Positions 6,289 through 10,155 of a stretch of DNA of 10,155 nt are shown one piece after another. Position numbers and translations under genes: made by a program. The stretch's first letter is position 1; each line of letters opens with the position of its first letter. The notes below the pieces were generated by a model, which saw nothing but the letters and a program-made list of their open reading frames with translations, did not search any database and was not told the origin of the DNA. The DNA comes from Pseudomonadota bacterium (GTDB lineage: Bacteria > Pseudomonadota > Alphaproteobacteria > Acetobacterales > Acetobacteraceae): positions 1 through 10,155 of the forward strand of contig JAKAZX010000112.1 of NCBI GenBank assembly GCA_021826485.1. Direction: 5' to 3'.

Positions 6289-6954
6289 ATGCTGAAGAGT
6301 GCCGCCCCGCTCGCGCTTGCCGGCGCGCTTGGGCTTTCGGCCTGCGCGGTGGCCCCGCCGACCGGGCCGAGCTTCGCGGCGATGCCGGGACCGGGCAAGA
6401 GCTTCGAGCAGTTCCAGGCGGATGACGGGCACTGCCGGCAGGCCGCGATGGCGGCGAACGGCAACATGACGCCGGGCCAGGCGGGCACGCAGAGCGCCGT
6501 CGGCAGTGCCGCGATCGGCACCGGCATCGGTGCCGCGGCCGGCGCGCTGCTGGGCGCCGCGGCCGGCAACCCGGCCGCCGGTGCGGCCATCGGCGCCGGC
6601 ACCGGCCTGCTCGGCGGCGGCCTGGTGGGCGCCGACGCAGCGCAGGGCTCGGCCGCCGGCATGCAGCGCAACTACGACATCACCTATGCCCAGTGCATGG
6701 CCGCCGGCGGCGAAAGCGTCCCCGGCGCCGGCGGACCGCCGCCCGGCGCCGGCGGTGGCGCGCCCCCTCCCGGCTATGGCGGCGCCGCGCCCGGCTACGG
6801 CTATGCGGCGCCGCCGGTCGCCTATGCGCCACCCGTCGCGTATGGCGCCCCGGTCTATGTCGCCCCGCCGGTCATCGGCTTCGGCCTCGGCTGGGGCGGG
6901 GGATGGGGCGGCGGATGGGGTGGCGGCTGGGGCGGCGGCTGGCGCCGCTGGTAG
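6289..6954 (+). CDS. Glycine-zipper lipoprotein with C-terminal GGGW repeats
   Basis: The product is 221 residues. A short signal (MLK, hydrophobic core) leads to the lipobox LSAC with Cys19 as the expected lipidation site, so the mature protein should be membrane-anchored, probably in the outer membrane. Residues 71-116 form a glycine zipper: Gly and Ala at regular small-residue spacing, likely two hydrophobic helical hairpin segments. Cys49 (GHCRQ) and Cys136 (YAQCM) flank this domain and could form a disulfide; the QRNYDITYAQCM stretch recurs in bacterial glycine-zipper lipoproteins as I recall that family. From about 145 the chain turns to low-complexity Pro/Gly/Tyr/Ala, and it ends with four GGGW units (203-218) followed by RRW. 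A cell-envelope structural role is inferred. The gene has its own candidate operator upstream and stops 1 bp before the convergent glycosyltransferase stop. Confidence 0.8.
   Translation: MLKSAAPLALAGALGLSACAVAPPTGPSFAAMPGPGKSFEQFQADDGHCRQAAMAANGNMTPGQAGTQSAVGSAAIGTGIGAAAGALLGAAAGNPAAGAAIGAGTGLLGGGLVGADAAQGSAAGMQRNYDITYAQCMAAGGESVPGAGGPPPGAGGGAPPPGYGGAAPGYGYAAPPVAYAPPVAYGAPVYVAPPVIGFGLGWGGGWGGGWGGGWGGGWRRW
6888..6942 (+). repeat. Short 12-bp tandem repeat coding for GGGW units
   Basis: A 12-bp unit of the form GGMTGGGGYGGC is repeated about four times with few changes at the 3' end of the lipoprotein gene. Each unit encodes Gly-Trp-Gly-Gly or a shifted version of it. Differences between units are mostly silent, except where a unit degenerates at the ends. 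Such tracts can change copy number by slippage in steps that keep the reading frame. Confidence 0.75.
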
Positions 6955-6955
6955 G

Positions 6956-8134
6956 TCAGGCCGGGGTCGGCAGACGCCGCCGCTTCGCCGCCGGCGCCGG
7001 CGCACGCTTCACCCCGCCGGCCGCGATCGCGCCCAGCCGGTCCAGCATGCGCAGGCCGACCGCGCGGTTGCCGTGGCTTCGCAGCACGTCGAGGTGGCCC
7101 TGCGCCGCCCGCGCCCGGCCGCGCGACGGGTCGTCCAGCACCGCTTGCAGCAGCGCCAGCGCGTGGTCCAGGTCCGGCTCCGCCCACACCTGCCCGCGCC
7201 AGTGCGGATAGGCGTCCGGCGGCACCGGCACCAGCGCGTGGCGCACCGGCAGCGCGTTGCGCTCGGACATGAAATCGACATTGCCGGACCAGGCGGTGCC
7301 CAGCGCCAGCCGGCCGAGCGCCATCGCCTCCCCCAGGCCGCGGCCGAACCCCTCCGCCCGGTGCAGCGACACGAAGCAGTCCGCAGCGGCGATCAGGCTG
7401 CGCGTGGCGCGCGTGTCGAGCGGCGTGTGGATCACCCGCACCTGCGGGTCGGCGGCCAGATCGCGCGCCCAGTCCGCGGCGCCCGCCTCGCCGTTCTTCA
7501 CCTTCAGCACGAGCTGGGTGTCGAGGAACGGCGCGCTGCGGCGCAACCGCGCGAACAGGTCCAGCACGCCCTGCGGGTTCTTGCGCACCGCGTATGACGT
7601 GAGGTCGAAGAAGTGCAGCAGCACGAAGGCGGATTCGCGGATGCCGAAGAACCGCCGCGGCAGCAGCACACCCGGCTCCTGCTCCACCGACTGGCCGATC
7701 ACGTGGCTGGCGATGCCGGCTTCCGCCAGGCTGTCGCGCACGAAGGCCGACAGCGCCCACACCTCGTCGAACCGGCCGAGCCGGTCCGCCCAGGGCTGCG
7801 GGTAGCGCGGCAGTTCCCAGGCCGGGACGATGATGTTGTAGCCGGCGGAGAAATCGCCGCCGCGCGCGGCGAACGCCTCCAGCACGCGGTCCACCTCGTC
7901 GCCGTTGACGTGGAAGATGCGGATGCCGCGCGGCAGTTCGCGCAGCTCGCGCTCCGCCATCAGCGCGAAATGCGCCGGATCGTTGCGCTGCGCATAGCGG
8001 AAGATGTCGAATACGCCGCAATCGATGCACACCTGCGCGGCGGCGGCCACCTGGCTGCGCAACTGTTCGCCCATGCCGATCGGCGCGAACGGATGGCCGA
8101 TGAACGTGACCGGCGTGCTGTCCAGCGACGCCAT
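6956..8134 (-). CDS. Glycosyltransferase, GT4-like (GT-B fold)
   Basis: The 392-residue product has the C-terminal donor-binding signature of GT4-type retaining glycosyltransferases: SLHRAEGFGRGLGEAMALG (256-274), with the EX7E pair Glu261 and Glu269, followed by SGNVDFMS (283-290). The N-terminus contains VTFIGHPFAPIGMGEQLRS (9-27), a glycine-rich loop consistent with an acceptor-side Rossmann domain, and HVNGDE (75-80). The last 20 residues are basic (KRRR at 384-387). No signal or membrane segment is seen, so it should work at the cytoplasmic face on polysaccharide or glycolipid assembly. The ATG shares one base with the stop of the upstream GT2-WbsX gene (TGATG) and has no clear Shine-Dalgarno site, so it is probably translated by coupling. 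The same frame stays open far upstream, antiparallel to no other function; I treat that extension as noise because the neighbour gene occupies it. Donor sugar unknown. Confidence 0.85.
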   Translation of the reverse strand: MASLDSTPVTFIGHPFAPIGMGEQLRSQVAAAAQVCIDCGVFDIFRYAQRNDPAHFALMAERELRELPRGIRIFHVNGDEVDRVLEAFAARGGDFSAGYNIIVPAWELPRYPQPWADRLGRFDEVWALSAFVRDSLAEAGIASHVIGQSVEQEPGVLLPRRFFGIRESAFVLLHFFDLTSYAVRKNPQGVLDLFARLRRSAPFLDTQLVLKVKNGEAGAADWARDLAADPQVRVIHTPLDTRATRSLIAAADCFVSLHRAEGFGRGLGEAMALGRLALGTAWSGNVDFMSERNALPVRHALVPVPPDAYPHWRGQVWAEPDLDHALALLQAVLDDPSRGRARAAQGHLDVLRSHGNRAVGLRMLDRLGAIAAGGVKRAPAPAAKRRRLPTPA

Positions 8135-10155
8135 CACTGCCACCGCTTCGCGTCGATGGCGTTGCGCAGCGCTTCCAGCCAGCGATGGCCGAAGCCGGTA
8201 TCGGGTTCCAGATGCGCGCCCTCGGCCCATTCGTTCCAGGCGTTGATGAACAGCAGCCGCGAATCGCCGACCAGGAACTGCCGGATTTCCTCGATCTTCT
8301 CCTCGACGAACACGCGGAACGCCTCCGGCGTCGCGCCGTCGAAGCTGGTGCCCATCAGCGGCTGGCGCGGCGTGTTGTCCCAGCTCGGAAACACCGCCGG
8401 ATAGCGCACATAGGGCACCGAATCGCGGCGGCAGAATGCGCGCACCGTCTGCGGATAGTCGTAGCGGTAGCCGCCCCACTCCGGTTTCAGGATCTGCGCC
8501 TCGGTCTCCGCCGGTACGGCGCGGCCGTGCGGCGGGAACTCGACGCAGGCGTCGAATCCCAGGTCGGACGGCCGCAGCCCGCGATCCACCGCCTCCATGC
8601 TCTCGACATAGACCAGATGCACACCGGGAAAGCCGGCGCGGCTGAACCCTTCGCGGCAGGCGGCGGCGAAGCGCGGCGCATCGGGCAGAAGCAGCGGCCG
8701 GTAGACCAGAAACACCGGCTTGCCGCCGACGCGGATGTAGCGCGGGTCGCCGGCGTCGGCGATCGCATCGGCGATGATGGCATCGAGGGTCGCGTCGTCG
8801 TAGCTCTGTTCGAGCAGCACTTCCTGCGCGCCGCCGTCCCAGTTGCGCGTCCAGTTCTCGTTGGCCCAGCACAGGCACCAGTGGAACGGGATCTGCGGAT
8901 TGGCGCGCACCGTGTCCAGCGTCGCGCCCAGCACCCGCCGGCTGCCGAAATTGTAGTAATAGACGGCAAATCCCTCGATGCCGTAGCGCCGCGCCAGCGT
9001 CGCCTGGCGCACCAGCGCGTCCGCCGTGCGCAGGTCGTAGAAGCCCAGATCGGCCGGCAGATGCGGCTGATAGTGCCCGACATAGCTCGGCCGCGCCTTG
9101 ACCACGTTGGTCCATTCGGTGAAGCCGCTGCCCCACCAGAGATCGTTCTCCGGCGTCGGATGGAACTGCGGCAGGTAGAAGGCGATCGGCCGCACCGCAT
9201 CCAGCCGCCCCAGCAGCTCGCCCCACCGCTCCGCCAGCTTGTGCTGGTTGCGCGCGACCACCCGCAGCTTGCGCGTCTGCGACTGGCGGTTGGTGGAGAC
9301 GCTCAGATGATGCACCACCTCCGCGGCATGCACGTAGCGCACCCGCTTCCCGGCGGCGATCAGGCGCAGGCAGAGATCGGCGTCCTCGCAATAGGCGGGC
9401 GCGAAGGTCTCGTCGAACAGCGTGGCGCCGACCGCCTCGCGCCGCACCAGCAGCGCGGCCCCCGAGCAGTAGGTGACGTCGCGGTCGCGGCAGAATCCCG
9501 GCTCCTGCGGGTCGGCGAACAGCCCGACCATCACGCTCTCGCCGCTCGGGCTGATGAAGCAGCCGGCTTCCTGCAGGCGCCCGTTCGGATACAGCAGCTT
9601 CGGCCCGACGGCGGCGATCTCATCATCCGCATCCAGCGCCGCCACCAGCCGGTCGATCGCGCCGGGCAGCACCAGCGCGTCGTTGTTCAGCAGCAGCACA
9701 TACTTGCCGCGGCACTGGGCATAGGCGGCATTGCAGGTGCGCAGGAAGCCGATGTTCTGCGGCTGGCGCAGATGGCGCAGATTCGCCACTTCGGCGAAAC
9801 GCGCCATGTTCGGATCGGTGGAGGCGTCGTCCGCCAGCACCACCTCGAACGGCAGTTCCGGCGCGGCCTCGGCGATCGCCAGCAGGCAACCGACGGTGTG
9901 CGCGAATTCGTTGTACGCGGGCACCAGGATCGACAGCAGCGGGGCATCGCAGCGCGACAGGCGGATGCGTGCCAGCGCCGCCAGCGGGTCGGCCGGCAGC
10001 GACACCGCCGGCGCACGCGGCTTGACCAGATCCTTGCGCGCCTGCTGCGCGTCATTCAGGATGCGCGACATCGCCGCATAGCTGTCGGCCATCGCGTCCG
10101 CCGCCACCGGCATCGCCTCGGCCAGCGCCACCGCCTGTGCCGGGCGCGCGGGTTC
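8134..10155 (-). CDS. GT2-WbsX two-domain glycosyltransferase (5' end outside window)
   Basis: The frame is open to the window edge, eight codons beyond the first visible GTG at 10131, so the true start may lie outside. Numbering from that GTG gives 665 residues. Residues 65-310 are a GT2 (GT-A fold) domain: SILVPAYNE (67-75), LADDAST (99-105), LLLNNDALV (146-154) as the metal-binding DXD equivalent, YCSGAALLVRRE (221-232) and CEDADLCLRL (248-257). Residues 312-660 match the WbsX (GT99-like) family: IAFYLPQFHPTPEND (316-330), GFTEWTNV (336-343), CWANENWTRNWDG (421-433) and INAWNEWAEGAHLEPD (629-644). Fusions of this kind occur in O-antigen and capsule clusters. The enzyme likely adds two sugars in sequence at the cytoplasmic membrane face; donors are unknown. 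It overlaps the downstream GT4-like gene by one base. Confidence 0.88.
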   Translation of the reverse strand, partial: EPARPAQAVALAEAMPVAADAMADSYAAMSRILNDAQQARKDLVKPRAPAVSLPADPLAALARIRLSRCDAPLLSILVPAYNEFAHTVGCLLAIAEAAPELPFEVVLADDASTDPNMARFAEVANLRHLRQPQNIGFLRTCNAAYAQCRGKYVLLLNNDALVLPGAIDRLVAALDADDEIAAVGPKLLYPNGRLQEAGCFISPSGESVMVGLFADPQEPGFCRDRDVTYCSGAALLVRREAVGATLFDETFAPAYCEDADLCLRLIAAGKRVRYVHAAEVVHHLSVSTNRQSQTRKLRVVARNQHKLAERWGELLGRLDAVRPIAFYLPQFHPTPENDLWWGSGFTEWTNVVKARPSYVGHYQPHLPADLGFYDLRTADALVRQATLARRYGIEGFAVYYYNFGSRRVLGATLDTVRANPQIPFHWCLCWANENWTRNWDGGAQEVLLEQSYDDATLDAIIADAIADAGDPRYIRVGGKPVFLVYRPLLLPDAPRFAAACREGFSRAGFPGVHLVYVESMEAVDRGLRPSDLGFDACVEFPPHGRAVPAETEAQILKPEWGGYRYDYPQTVRAFCRRDSVPYVRYPAVFPSWDNTPRQPLMGTSFDGATPEAFRVFVEEKIEEIRQFLVGDSRLLFINAWNEWAEGAHLEPDTGFGHRWLEALRNAIDAKRWQ

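Noticed and set aside
6956..9391. A very long open frame of 811 codons on the minus strand
   Set aside because: Only the part from the ATG at 8134 encodes a recognisable glycosyltransferase. The part above 8134 is an Arg/Ala/Gly-rich translation lying under the GT2-WbsX gene in another frame, as expected when third positions are mostly G or C.
323..10155. One joint biosynthetic locus covering transporter, epimerase and glycosyltransferases
   Set aside because: The genes are in separate, differently oriented units with no shared substrate evidence; the functional link stays speculative.

Overview
The window is GC-rich DNA with GTG and ATG starts, tight gene packing and Shine-Dalgarno sites of the AAGGAGG/GGAGG type. 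The gene content (XerC-like recombinase, ribose-type ABC transporter, desaturase-like diiron protein, GalE-like epimerase, glycine-zipper lipoprotein, GT2-WbsX glycosyltransferase) fits a high-GC alphaproteobacterium, perhaps of the Acetobacteraceae. That placement is inferred from composition and protein style; no marker gene proves it.

Layout. (1) 2-310 (+): the C-terminal catalytic part of a Xer-type tyrosine recombinase, cut by the window edge. (2) 3878-323 (-): a three-gene operon for a ribose-class ABC importer in the order permease, binding protein, tandem ATPase, ending convergently 12 bp from the recombinase gene. (3) 3879-4298: a 420-bp divergent intergenic region. It holds an AT-richer patch with several copies of a short motif (CATCAnnT) in helically phased pairs, the best candidate for a regulatory array. 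(4) 4299-6175 (+): a ferritin-like diiron protein with an acyl-ACP-desaturase ligand pattern, followed after 5 bp by a GalE-like sugar-nucleotide epimerase. (5) 6176-6288: a short intergenic region with two adjacent perfect palindromes, one overlapping a TTGACA box. (6) 6289-6954 (+): a glycine-zipper lipoprotein ending in GGGW repeats. (7) 10155-6956 (-): two glycosyltransferase genes joined by a TGATG overlap, a GT2-WbsX fusion (open at the window edge) and a GT4-like enzyme.

How the parts may fit. The transporter imports a sugar-like solute that the sequence does not identify. The epimerase and the glycosyltransferases could serve surface polysaccharide synthesis, though they belong to separate transcription units. 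The diiron protein is the least understood gene and its pairing with the epimerase is unexplained. There are no RNA genes, insertion sequences, CRISPR arrays or prophage genes that I can support. I see no clearly new multi-gene system; the most interesting items are the two candidate operator regions and the diiron-epimerase pair.
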